Assembly (NCBI RefSeq): GCF_003346515.1
Contig: NZ_QQNA01000021.1
Span: 1 to 64,000, forward strand
DNA: 64,000 nucleotides
Direction: 5' to 3'
From: Streptomyces corynorhini
GTDB taxonomy: Bacteria > Actinomycetota > Actinomycetes > Streptomycetales > Streptomycetaceae
The translations under genes were made by a program, and so were the position numbers. The notes beneath the pieces were generated by a model, which was not told the DNA's origin, searched no databases, and saw nothing but the letters and a program-made list of their open reading frames with translations. Below are positions 29,001 to 35,794 of the stretch, in pieces. The first letter of the stretch is position 1. Each line of letters starts with the position of its first letter.

Positions 29001-29507
29001 GAGCGTGACCGGGCGTTCGGCGTCGTCGGCGTCCGGCGGCGCGGCGGGCCCGTCCGGCGGCGCGGCGCCCGTCCCGGTGCCGGGACCGCCCTCGGAGCCG
29101 GTGCCGGACTCCGGGCCGGTGCCCGGCGCGTGCGGCTCGCCGACCGGGGGCGGGCCGTCGCCGCCGCGCGCGTCGCGCCGGTCGGGCTCCCGGCCGCGGC
29201 CCGTCCAGTGGGCCAGCCACAGCGCGTCGCAGAGCTGTTCCGCGTCCGGGTCGAGCCCGGCGTGGCGCAACCGCTCGACCAGCGCGGTCAGCAGCGTCCC
29301 GTCGTACGGCGGCGGGTGCTCGGCGGTGTCCGCGCGCGGCGGGTGCTCGGCGGTATCCGCGCGCGGCGGGTGCTCAGCGGTATCCGCGCGCGGCGGGTGC
29401 TCAGCGGCATCCGCGCGCGACGGGTGCTCCCGCCCTTCGGGCCGGGCATGCCCGCGTCCCGGATCCGGCTCGCTGTCCGGGCCGGGCCGTACCGTGACGT
29501 CGGGCAT
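26004..29507 (-). CDS. Large vWA/TPR protein of the SAV_2336 type (conflict system component)
   Basis: This 1167-residue protein opens with a disordered leader of acidic and Pro-rich repeats (about 28-66, HPPRADTAE units). A vWA-like domain follows near 260-430 with a MIDAS-type VLDASSSM (DxSxS) motif and VVVSDCAGPLW. A middle region (about 440-700) contains LAEVLLSGLLSRA, and the C-terminal 450 residues are TPR-like helical repeats. In vWA-MoxR ternary systems this component is thought to work with the MoxR ATPase and a peptidase/VMAP protein. The ATG at 29507 lies 7 bases after the moxR stop. Confidence 0.8.
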   Translation of the reverse strand: MPDVTVRPGPDSEPDPGRGHARPEGREHPSRADAAEHPPRADTAEHPPRADTAEHPPRADTAEHPPPYDGTLLTALVERLRHAGLDPDAEQLCDALWLAHWTGRGREPDRRDARGGDGPPPVGEPHAPGTGPESGTGSEGGPGTGTGAAPPDGPAAPPDADDAERPVTLYPMPRPGRHRERSAGALAGRPLGVPVAPALPAPLELQRALRPLQRYRPAVPPARRTLDEVATVELSARAGGLIIPVFRGVSRADALLQLVLDASSSMRVWERLFTELQEIFSRLGAFRDVQVRYLHQGPEGAPAVSRSPDPAAAPLSSADRLSDPTGRRVTVVVSDCAGPLWHSGRAHRLLHQLGRQAPIAVLQPLPQRMWNRTRLPVTYGLLSRGEGPGGAAVLKVDAATAPAVRPGSLAIPVLPPVAGALGAWARLLSGTGAGRISGAVGWVRADQPPAPVPRPGSPLSSLQLVSRFRSAASPVAGQLAVYLAAAPLYLPVMQLVQRTMLPDSGPSELAEVLLSGLLSRAKGNSPDDEPWYEFAPGVQEALLGPLGRDEAVLVLKHCSEYIEQRFGRGGPNFPALVLAQLEDARRVPIHPGTGEETDGLDELYGSAFDGDRDGDREQRVPHPFAEVARRVLDQFVPSAPPGESEPVVNVAVESARDLLRQFDSDGMVQYLIDAVQLLRSATEHEEPGGFDPALWAEFARCLLRLWEVQGSGELLSEAERAAERAVSHPRAVRERAVLAKVLHAAADDRRRRGDRRGALELLRRADREYTVAGAALGLDPAEVLRLTLDRVRALETQWLLGGDTALLQSAIGMLEAFADVWPDQENRPSGLPLAHGRTLLRLSGATSDTEQAQLYAEQAARSLRKALAPGDQTIGSQARVQLDLVDALLRSGEGLEEAGRLIEQSLATVRDDRLIASLRTRAARLRVARYGRADGAGETADAGDLEEAAEYFALAARGTARDSRAHADLLAEWGSALLTRAALPDGGPFTGAAVRVLRDCRTETVSGTARQAERLLMLGQALMLRHRINDDRVDLREAEHLFGLAAQEARDPLTAARCWLELGRSHVEAHRTLRRPARLDDAAEAFRDAADAARTAEAELDNPRQLLEAVHLRAEAHRQRGMTYEEAGRPRAAREAYRAAHAEWRRLPDGGGEAARLTTARLAELER
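29311..29430. repeat. 27-bp tandem repeats in the vWA/TPR gene leader
   Basis: Four full copies and a partial copy of a 27-bp unit begin at 29311, 29338, 29365, 29392 and 29419, differing at a few bases. They encode HPPRADTAE-type nonapeptides in frame. Confidence 0.95.
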
Positions 29508-29514
29508 CAGCGCA

Positions 29515-30558
29515 TCACCTCGGCCGGTCGAGTCGCTGGATGATGAGGTCGGCGAGACGGTCCCGGCCCGCTGGGGCGGCGGCGTCGGTGAGATAGATCG
29601 CGTTCAGCAGCTGGTCGGTGGAGATCAGTTCGCTGCGCGAGCGCTCCAGGAAGTGGGCGATCAGGTCGTTGCCCACGCGCGCGGCCTCGTCGCCGAGGTG
29701 CGCCCGTACGAAGGTCGCGAGCCGCTGGTGGTCGGGGCGGCCGAGCCGCAGATGGATACAGCGGCGCATCAGCGGCGCGGGGAAGTCGCGCTCGCCGTTG
29801 CTGGTGAGGACGGTGAAGGGGAAGGCGCGGCACTGCACCCGGCCGCCCTTGACCTTGACCTTCCTGCCGTCGTCGGTGAGGACCTCGGCCTCGCCGTCCG
29901 GCAGCCGGTCCGCGATCCGCTCCAGCTCGGGGATGCCGAACTCGCCCTCCTCCAGCACGTTGAGGAGGTCGTTGGGCAGATCGATGTCGCTCTTGTCCAG
30001 CTCGTCGATGAGCAGGACGCGCGGCTGGTCGGAGGGGAGCAGCGCGGTGCCCAGCGGGCCGAGCCTGATGTAGCTGCCGATGTCCGCCGAAGGATCGCGG
30101 CCCGCCGTTGTGTCCACCCCGGCCGCCGCGCCGTGCGCGGCGAGCTGGACGTCCTGGAGGCGGGCGATGGCGTCGTAGTGGTAGAGCCCGTCCTGGAGGG
30201 CCGACCTGCTGACGATGGGCCAGCGCAGCACGCGGCCGAGCCCCAGTTCGTGCGCGACCGAGTGGGCCAGGGTGGATTTGCCCGCGCCGGGGCTGCCGGT
30301 GACGAGCAGCGGGCGCCGCAGATAGAGCGCCGCGTTGATCATCTCCAGCTCCTCGGCACCGGGCCGGTGCAGCTCCGCCTCGTGCCGGTAGCCGCCGAGC
30401 CTGCGGTCGGCGGAGCCGTCGCCGTCGCTCTCCCCGGCGCCGTGGTCGGCGTCCCGGCCCGCGAAGTCGCGCCACGGCGGCGGCGGGGGCAACTGGGTGA
30501 TGCCGCCGTGCGGTTCGCCCGCTCCTCGGTAGATGAGCCACTCGCTCGGTTCACTCAT
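29515..30558 (-). CDS. MoxR-family AAA+ ATPase
   Basis: This is a 347-residue AAA+ protein of the MoxR clade. After a polar leader (1-65) come Walker A GSPGAGKST (88-96), Walker B VLLIDELDKSD (181-191), sensor 1 LTSNGERDFP and arginine-finger region PLMRRC, then a small lid domain. The leader motif SEWLIYRG is typical of MoxR proteins encoded with vWA/VMAP partners. It probably remodels the vWA protein or the peptidase component when triggered. The ATG follows GAGGA. The vWA gene starts 7 bases after its stop. Confidence 0.92.
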   Translation of the reverse strand: MSEPSEWLIYRGAGEPHGGITQLPPPPPWRDFAGRDADHGAGESDGDGSADRRLGGYRHEAELHRPGAEELEMINAALYLRRPLLVTGSPGAGKSTLAHSVAHELGLGRVLRWPIVSRSALQDGLYHYDAIARLQDVQLAAHGAAAGVDTTAGRDPSADIGSYIRLGPLGTALLPSDQPRVLLIDELDKSDIDLPNDLLNVLEEGEFGIPELERIADRLPDGEAEVLTDDGRKVKVKGGRVQCRAFPFTVLTSNGERDFPAPLMRRCIHLRLGRPDHQRLATFVRAHLGDEAARVGNDLIAHFLERSRSELISTDQLLNAIYLTDAAAPAGRDRLADLIIQRLDRPR

Positions 30559-30576
30559 AACGGGTCCTCGTCGTCG

Positions 30577-30679
30577 TCACTCGTCCGGCAGGGTGGCGGC
30601 CGTGGCACGCGCGTCCCAGGGCGTGTTGTGAAAGTCCCGCTTGCCCGGCGGCGTCCGGCACGCGCCCCGCCCCGCTCAT
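30577..30679 (-). other. Coding-like 33-codon segment without a start, between VMAP and moxR genes
   Basis: The minus-strand frame right after the VMAP stop (30675 to 30577) has G or C at nearly every third position and reads in part PPGKRDFHNTPWDARATA, ending LPDE-stop. It has no start codon. An ATG that overlaps the VMAP stop by 4 bases (30679) opens a different frame with poor codon bias, which ends inside the moxR start (30551). This could be a small gene broken by a one- or two-base indel, a frameshifted gene, or chance. Confidence 0.35.
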
Positions 30680-32787
30680 GGCGCCTCCAGCAACTGCCCG
30701 GCGCCGGGCAGCGGGTGGGTCGGATCGTCGTAGAACAGGGCGATCCCGTCCGACCAGTACGTCTCCGTGCGGCCCGTCCAGACGCCCCGGCGCAGGTCGA
30801 GGACCGTACGGGGCAGCTGATCGGCGCCGCCCGCCTCCGCGACGGTGGCGACGGCCCGGCGGTGGAAGTCCGCGCAGACGGCGTGGGAGCCGTCCCTGCC
30901 CCGCCGCAGCAGGGCGATGTGGAAGCCGCCGCGCACCAGCCGGGTCAGCCCGGCGGCCGTCTCCCCGTCGGGCCGGTCCGCGTAGCGGCAGAGCACGGGC
31001 ACGGTCTCGTGGGCCAGCGTCCGCAGCTCCTCCTCCGCCGGTACGGGTACCCGCAGTCCGCCCTCGCAGTCGACGATCCGGGCCCGGATCGCGGCGCTCC
31101 TGACCCGCTCCCAGCGCACCCGCCGCTCGCGCGCCTCGTCGTCCGTGAGGGGCGGCTCCTGGTCGGAGGGGCGCACGACGACGGGCCGTACGGCGCCGAG
31201 CGGAGGCTCGTCCGCCGTCAGCCGCCAGCCGTCGACCTCGAACCCCAGCTCGGCCTGTACGACGGCGACCTGGAGCACGGCGGGGCTGTCGGGCTCGTCG
31301 CAGCGCCGGAACGCCTCGGTCAGCGGGGCGCCCAGCCGGGTGGGCAGCTCGTGACCGGCGGTGCCCCTGCTGTCCTCGCCGACGGGCACCACCTCTCCGG
31401 TGTGCCGGGCGACGCCGACCCGCCAGTCGTAGCTGTCGCGCTCCCAGCCGCGCGGCTCCAGCTCCAGCAGGACGAAGGGGCGCTCGCCCTCGCGGGGCCG
31501 CTCGCCGTAGGCCGGGGCGGCGCGCCGCTGCTCGCGGTCGGTGCGGTGTCTGGCCGCCGCCCTGAGCAGGAAGATCTCATTGCGGAAGTCGCGCGAGAGC
31601 CGGTCGGCCGCGATGCCGTCCACCCAGTTCCACAGCGACTCCTCGGCCTCCGCCGTGGCCTGGGTGACGTAGGGGCGCTCGGCGGAGATGACGCTCACGC
31701 AGTAGCTCAGGATGAGCCGGAGCGCGGCCTCGCCGCCCCTGTTCTCGTACAGCGCGCCGAGCCCGTCGCGCCAGCCGCGCGGTGCCGGGTAGCGGTCGAC
31801 GGTGTGCACGCCCGGCAGCCGGACCAGCAGGTCGAGCAGGCTGTGGGTGGAGACCGGCGGCGGCAGCTCGGCGAGCCTGCCGAGCAGGGTGACGCGCTGC
31901 TGCGGGCTGAGGACCCGGCCGGCGCCGGCGCCGAGGCCGTCCTGTACGTCGACCCAGGTGGGGCCGCGGCCGACCCGGCTGTCGTGCTGGTCGGCGTGGT
32001 ACCGGTCGTGGGCGTGGAAGACCGCCTGGTAGTCGTCGTCGGCCTCGGTACCGGCCATCGCGCCCGGCACCGGCAGCGAGCGCAGCCGCTCGATACCGAT
32101 CGAGGTCCCGCCCATGCCGCCGACGAGCTGCGACTTGAGCACGCCGACCACCTCGCCGCGGGTCAGATCGACGGTCGGCCCGCCGGAGACCCCCGGCGGC
32201 AGCACATCGCCGCCGAGGCGCATCTGCTCGTCCGGATCGGCCCAGCCGCCGACCGTGCCCTGGACGGTGCACCGCCCGGTCAGCCGCTTGATCCGGCCGC
32301 CCACCTCCGTCCAGCCGGTGTAGAGCACCTGGCCGCCGCCGAAGAACGGCGCGGGCCGCTCCGCGACGTACACGCAGGCGTGGTCGACGGGCCGGCCGAG
32401 CCGGATCAGGGCGAGGTCGGGCGCGGGCCAGCCGCCGCGCGGAGGGCGCGCCGGGCCGCCGCTCGGCTCCGGGGCCGCTTCGGGGAGCGTGGCGACGACG
32501 GTGCCCGCCACCGAGGTCAGGCCGGATTCGGGACCGGCTTCGAAGATCACCGCCACGTCCCGCCCCTCCCCCTGCATCGCCACATGCGCACACGTGAGAA
32601 CCCAGCTCGGGGCGATGAAGAAGCCGCTCCCCAGGAAGCTTCCGCCCGGCCCCTCAGGGTCATACCCGCGCTCAGCGGCATGGATGCGCACGGTCGCGGC
32701 CATGACGAGGTCGACGAGCGCACGCACGCTGTCGTTCGGGACACCCGGCGCGCCCCCGCCGGGGCCGCCGTACGGGTCGATCACCAT
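30676..32787 (-). CDS. Trypsin-like peptidase fused to VMAP-C-like domain
   Basis: This 703-residue protein has an N-terminal trypsin-fold protease (about 20-240) with His68 in VLTCAHV, Asp124 in PDLALIRL and Ser201 in PPGVSGGPTV, so the triad looks intact. There is no signal peptide, so it acts in the cytoplasm. The rest is a vWA-MoxR-associated (VMAP-C-like) region ending in TYWSDGIALFYDDP. In such ternary systems the peptidase is the probable effector. The ATG at 32787 overlaps the preceding gene by 7 bases. Confidence 0.85.
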   Translation of the reverse strand: MVIDPYGGPGGGAPGVPNDSVRALVDLVMAATVRIHAAERGYDPEGPGGSFLGSGFFIAPSWVLTCAHVAMQGEGRDVAVIFEAGPESGLTSVAGTVVATLPEAAPEPSGGPARPPRGGWPAPDLALIRLGRPVDHACVYVAERPAPFFGGGQVLYTGWTEVGGRIKRLTGRCTVQGTVGGWADPDEQMRLGGDVLPPGVSGGPTVDLTRGEVVGVLKSQLVGGMGGTSIGIERLRSLPVPGAMAGTEADDDYQAVFHAHDRYHADQHDSRVGRGPTWVDVQDGLGAGAGRVLSPQQRVTLLGRLAELPPPVSTHSLLDLLVRLPGVHTVDRYPAPRGWRDGLGALYENRGGEAALRLILSYCVSVISAERPYVTQATAEAEESLWNWVDGIAADRLSRDFRNEIFLLRAAARHRTDREQRRAAPAYGERPREGERPFVLLELEPRGWERDSYDWRVGVARHTGEVVPVGEDSRGTAGHELPTRLGAPLTEAFRRCDEPDSPAVLQVAVVQAELGFEVDGWRLTADEPPLGAVRPVVVRPSDQEPPLTDDEARERRVRWERVRSAAIRARIVDCEGGLRVPVPAEEELRTLAHETVPVLCRYADRPDGETAAGLTRLVRGGFHIALLRRGRDGSHAVCADFHRRAVATVAEAGGADQLPRTVLDLRRGVWTGRTETYWSDGIALFYDDPTHPLPGAGQLLEAP

Positions 32788-33251
32788 CCGCTCCCGGCCG
32801 GCGGCGTGGGCCCGTCGGGATGCGCCGGTGCGCCGGGAGGTGCGCCCCCGGGTGCCGGAGCGGCCTGGGACGGCACGACGGGCGGGCCGGTCAGATCGGC
32901 GGGCGGACCGCCGCCGCTCCAGGTGAGCGTGATCTTGATCGCCCCGTTGGCCTCGCCGTCCGCGAGCAGCCCGACGACCCGGCCCGCCTTCGCGGTCAGT
33001 TCGATACCGAACTCGACGCTCACCTCGTCGGGCCGCACCGCGCGCAACGGCCCGACCAGCGAGCGCGCGACGCCCGTCACGACGGACTGGAGGCTCTCCA
33101 CCCGGGCCTGCACCTGGTCGGCGAATCCGGTGTCCGCGTACTCCAGCCCGCCGGAGGGCCGCTCCAGCTCCGCCGCGCCGCTGATCCTGGCCCAGACGGG
33201 CGTCCCGTCCGGCAGCTCGATGCGTGTGACCGTGGCCCCGTCCTCGTCCAT
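32781..33251 (-). CDS. CU044_2847-type trypsin-co-occurring protein
   Basis: This 156-residue protein is predicted beta-rich (VTRIELPDGTPVWARI, VSVEFGIELTAKAGRVV, AIKITLTWSG) with a Pro/Ala-rich tail. Length, position and motifs match the small trypsin-co-occurring domain proteins that sit before cytoplasmic trypsin-like genes in actinobacteria. It may be an inhibitor, adaptor or recognition subunit for the peptidase; no direct evidence is visible. It is the first gene of the conflict operon. The ATG at 33251 follows GGGGGAATGGGG, and its stop lies within the next gene's start. Confidence 0.75.
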   Translation of the reverse strand: MDEDGATVTRIELPDGTPVWARISGAAELERPSGGLEYADTGFADQVQARVESLQSVVTGVARSLVGPLRAVRPDEVSVEFGIELTAKAGRVVGLLADGEANGAIKITLTWSGGGPPADLTGPPVVPSQAAPAPGGAPPGAPAHPDGPTPPAGSGW

Positions 33252-33455
33252 GACAACCCCATTCCCCCAATTACCCGCAGATTAGCGGCAGTACGGCGCC
33301 CACGCGAGGTACATGGCGGAGGACGGCGATTCGCCACCGTACGGTTCTCGCGGGCCCGGCGAAGGTGGTTCCCGGCCACCGCGAGGGGCCTCACCAGGTG
33401 TTGGGCCCGGTCTGACAGATCCCGCCCGGCACGCGGCGCCCGAGGGGCGGGCGGC

Positions 33456-33491
33456 GCCATGTGTCAGGCCATGTGTCGGGCCATGTGTCGG
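33456..33491. repeat. Three 12-bp direct repeats before the DUF6104-type gene
   Basis: GCCATGTGTCAG, GCCATGTGTCGG and GCCATGTGTCGG follow one another without gaps, ending 21 bases before the start codon. The location suggests a regulatory or iterated protein-binding site. Confidence 0.7.
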
Positions 33492-33512
33492 ACAGGGCCT
33501 AGTCTGGTCCGC

Positions 33513-33701
33513 ATGTATTTCACGGACCGCGGGATCGAGGAGCTGGAGAAGCGGCGCGGCCAGGAGGAGGTCACTTTTGAGTGGCTGGCCGAGCAGCTGC
33601 GTACGTTCGTCGATCTGAACCCCGACTTCGAGGTGCCGGTGGAGCGCCTGGCCACCTGGCTGGCGCGGCTGGACGACGAGGACGACGAGGACGACGAGTA
33701 G
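33513..33701 (+). CDS. Small conserved DUF6104-like protein
   Basis: This 62-residue acidic protein begins MYFTDRGIEELEKRRG and ends in a run of Asp/Glu. The N-terminal FTDRGIEELEKR and DLNPDFEVPVERLATWLARLDD segments match a short conserved actinobacterial family of unknown function (I recall DUF6104). The ATG at 33513 has no strong ribosome site. The transcript may begin close to the start at CCTAGTCTGG. It diverges from the conflict operon, and a triple 12-bp repeat lies in between. Confidence 0.75.
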   Translation: MYFTDRGIEELEKRRGQEEVTFEWLAEQLRTFVDLNPDFEVPVERLATWLARLDDEDDEDDE

Positions 33702-33766
33702 GCGTCGACGAGTAGCCGTCGGGGATCAGGGGATCCCGGGCTCCGCGGCGCGGGCCAGGACCCGGC

Positions 33767-34573
33767 TCAGATCTCGACCCGGAGCCGCTCGTAGGCGAGT
33801 TCCAGCACACCGTGCGCGATCAGCAGGGCACCGGCGAAGGCCCAGCCCGCGCTGCGGCGGCGCACGGCCCACAGCGAGAGCGGGATTCCGGCGGTGAGCT
33901 GGGCGGCGCCGAGCAGCCTGGCCCGGGGGCCGAGGAGCCAGGGTCCGAGCGGCCCCTCCTCCACGATCTCCAGCTCGGCCCGTACCGCGTCGCGCCAGCC
34001 CGCCCACTCGATCTGCCCGGCGGCCGGCTGGATCCGGGCCACCTCGCGCAGCCGGTCGGCGGGTTCGCCGGGGGTGAGACCGGCCGGAAGGGTGAGTCCG
34101 GTACGGGTCAGGAAGGCGGTCAGCGCGAGCAGCCGGGTCCTGGCGTCGGCGTCCGGGTCCGTCCGGGTCAGCGGCTCCAGCGCCTGGAGGTCCAGTACGG
34201 GGTCGAGGCCGAGCCGGGCCACGAAGGTGCGCATCGCCTCGTCCTCGCCCGCCGGGGTGCCGTCGGCCAGCCAGACGTAGCCGACGGCGCGGCGGAAACC
34301 GGCCGCCAGCGTGTAGCCGGACCGGTCGCCGTCCCACCAGAGCGCGAGCACGGGCCAACCGGCGCCGACGGCGAGCGCACCGGCCCAGCCCGCGACCACC
34401 CGGTCGACCGGATCCGCGCCGTCCAGCCAGGGCTTGCCCTCGGGGACGAGCACGCTCCAGCCGTCCCCGGCCGGGGCGAGCAGCAGCCGCTCGCGGAGCA
34501 GATGGGCGGCGGGCGAGACCTCCGCCGGCTCGGCCCGGCACAGCAGCAGCGCTCCCACGGGTGTCGCGTTCAT
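33767..34573 (-). CDS. Conserved hypothetical protein with two C-terminal membrane helices
   Basis: This 268-residue protein of unknown function has a soluble N-terminal part (about 1-215) with strands such as GWSVLVPEG, VLALWWDGDRSGYTL and YVWLADGTP. At the C-terminus two hydrophobic helices follow (about 220-265, LLGAAQLTAGIPLSLWAV and GWAFAGALLIAHGVLELAY). The start ATG at 34573 is supported by codon usage rather than by a strong ribosome site. It is a single gene between two plus-strand units. Confidence 0.65.
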   Translation of the reverse strand: MNATPVGALLLCRAEPAEVSPAAHLLRERLLLAPAGDGWSVLVPEGKPWLDGADPVDRVVAGWAGALAVGAGWPVLALWWDGDRSGYTLAAGFRRAVGYVWLADGTPAGEDEAMRTFVARLGLDPVLDLQALEPLTRTDPDADARTRLLALTAFLTRTGLTLPAGLTPGEPADRLREVARIQPAAGQIEWAGWRDAVRAELEIVEEGPLGPWLLGPRARLLGAAQLTAGIPLSLWAVRRRSAGWAFAGALLIAHGVLELAYERLRVEI

Positions 34574-34696
34574 GGCCCTTACGCTAGGGCACTTTGCCCC
34601 GGTATGGGCACCAAACCCCTGGGGCGATCCCCCAGGTGCACCCCGACACCGACCCGGACTCGTCCCCCAGGTCCACCGGGGGAGCCCGGACGGGTC

Positions 34697-34736
34697 TTGA
34701 CTTCGGGTCACCGCGATATATCGTGTTTACCAAGAG
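34697..34736 (+). promoter_or_regulatory. Promoter and palindromic operator for DUF4097-padR
   Basis: TTGACT (34697-34702) is followed about 16 bases later by TATCGT, inside the perfect palindrome CGATATATCG (34714-34723). A second GCGATATG half-site lies at 34739-34746. AT-rich GATAT palindromes are typical of PadR-family operators, and a PadR gene is the second gene of the unit, so autoregulation is likely. Confidence 0.55.
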
Positions 34737-34779
34737 ACGCGATATGTTGCGTCATTCCGGTCTGTGGGAGGTCAGCACC

Positions 34780-35793
34780 ATGGCAGAGTCGACATGGGAA
34801 GTCGCGGAGCCGGAGAAGCTCACCTTCGACGGCCCGGTCACCGCGCTCAGCGTGCGCATTGTCAACGGCACGGTCAACGTGGTGGGCACGGACCGGCCGG
34901 GCGTCGGCCTGGAGGTCTCGCAGCTGGAGGGACCTCCGCTGATCGTGACCCGCAGCGGCTCCACCCTCACCGTCGCCTATGAGGACCTGCCCTGGAAGGG
35001 CCTCCTCACATGGCTCGACTCCAGGAGTCGGCGCCGCAGAGCGGTCGTCTCCCTCGCCGTCCCGGCGGACACCGCGGTCGAGGTCGGAGTGGTGGGCGCG
35101 GGCGCCGTGATCTCCGGGGTCCGGGGGCGGACGGACGTGCGCGGGGTGAGCGGTGACACCGCGCTGGTGGGGCTGTCCGGCGAGGTCAGGGCCGATACGG
35201 TGTCGGGCGGCCTGGAGGCCCAGGCCGTCACCGGGAGTCTGCGCTTCCACTCGGTCTCCGGCGATCTGACGGTCGTCGAGGGGGCGGGCTCGTCCGTACG
35301 GGCCGAGTCGGTCAGCGGCGACATGGTGATCGACCTCGATCCAGCGGGCAAGCCCACCGACATCCAGCTGACGACGGTCTCGGGAGAGGTCGCGATCCGG
35401 CTGCCGCACCCGGCGGACGCGCGCGTCGAGGCGAACACCGCGAGCGGATCGGTGTCCAACGCCTTCGACGATCTGCGGGTCAGCGGCCAGTGGGGCGCGA
35501 AGAGGATCACAGGCAATCTGGGCGCGGGCACCGGCACGCTCAAGGCGACGACCGTCTCCGGCTCGATCGCCCTGCTGCGCAGGCCACCGGCGGAGGAGGA
35601 CCCGCACATCCCCGCCCCCTCGCCTTCCCCGGCGGAGCCGGTCCCTGTGAAGCCGGTCCCCGCGGAGCCGGGCCCCGTGAAGACGGACGCCGTGAAGACG
35701 GACGCCGACGCCGCTACCGCACCCGCACCCGCTGCCGCACCCGCACCCGCTGCCGACGCCGACGGCCCGAACGCCGACTCGAAGGAGCTGTGA
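34780..35793 (+). CDS. DUF4097-family beta-strand repeat protein
   Basis: This 337-residue protein is built of repeating short beta strands (VRIVNGTVNVVG, DTVSGGLEAQAVTGSLRF, ESVSGDMVIDL, TTVSGEVAIRL), the signature of DUF4097/adhesin-like right-handed beta-helical proteins. There is no signal peptide or membrane helix. The C-terminal 80 residues are a Pro/Ala/Lys/Asp low-complexity tail. Proteins of this family often sit with PadR or PspC-type regulators of envelope stress. The ATG at 34780 follows GGGAGG. Its stop is 1 bp before the padR start. Confidence 0.85.
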   Translation: MAESTWEVAEPEKLTFDGPVTALSVRIVNGTVNVVGTDRPGVGLEVSQLEGPPLIVTRSGSTLTVAYEDLPWKGLLTWLDSRSRRRRAVVSLAVPADTAVEVGVVGAGAVISGVRGRTDVRGVSGDTALVGLSGEVRADTVSGGLEAQAVTGSLRFHSVSGDLTVVEGAGSSVRAESVSGDMVIDLDPAGKPTDIQLTTVSGEVAIRLPHPADARVEANTASGSVSNAFDDLRVSGQWGAKRITGNLGAGTGTLKATTVSGSIALLRRPPAEEDPHIPAPSPSPAEPVPVKPVPAEPGPVKTDAVKTDADAATAPAPAAAPAPAADADGPNADSKEL

Positions 35794-35794
35794 C

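Noticed and set aside
29507..30541. Second long minus-strand frame over moxR
   Set aside because: It lies in another phase, with Arg/Pro/Ala-rich shadow composition; the AAA+ motifs are in the 29515-30558 frame.
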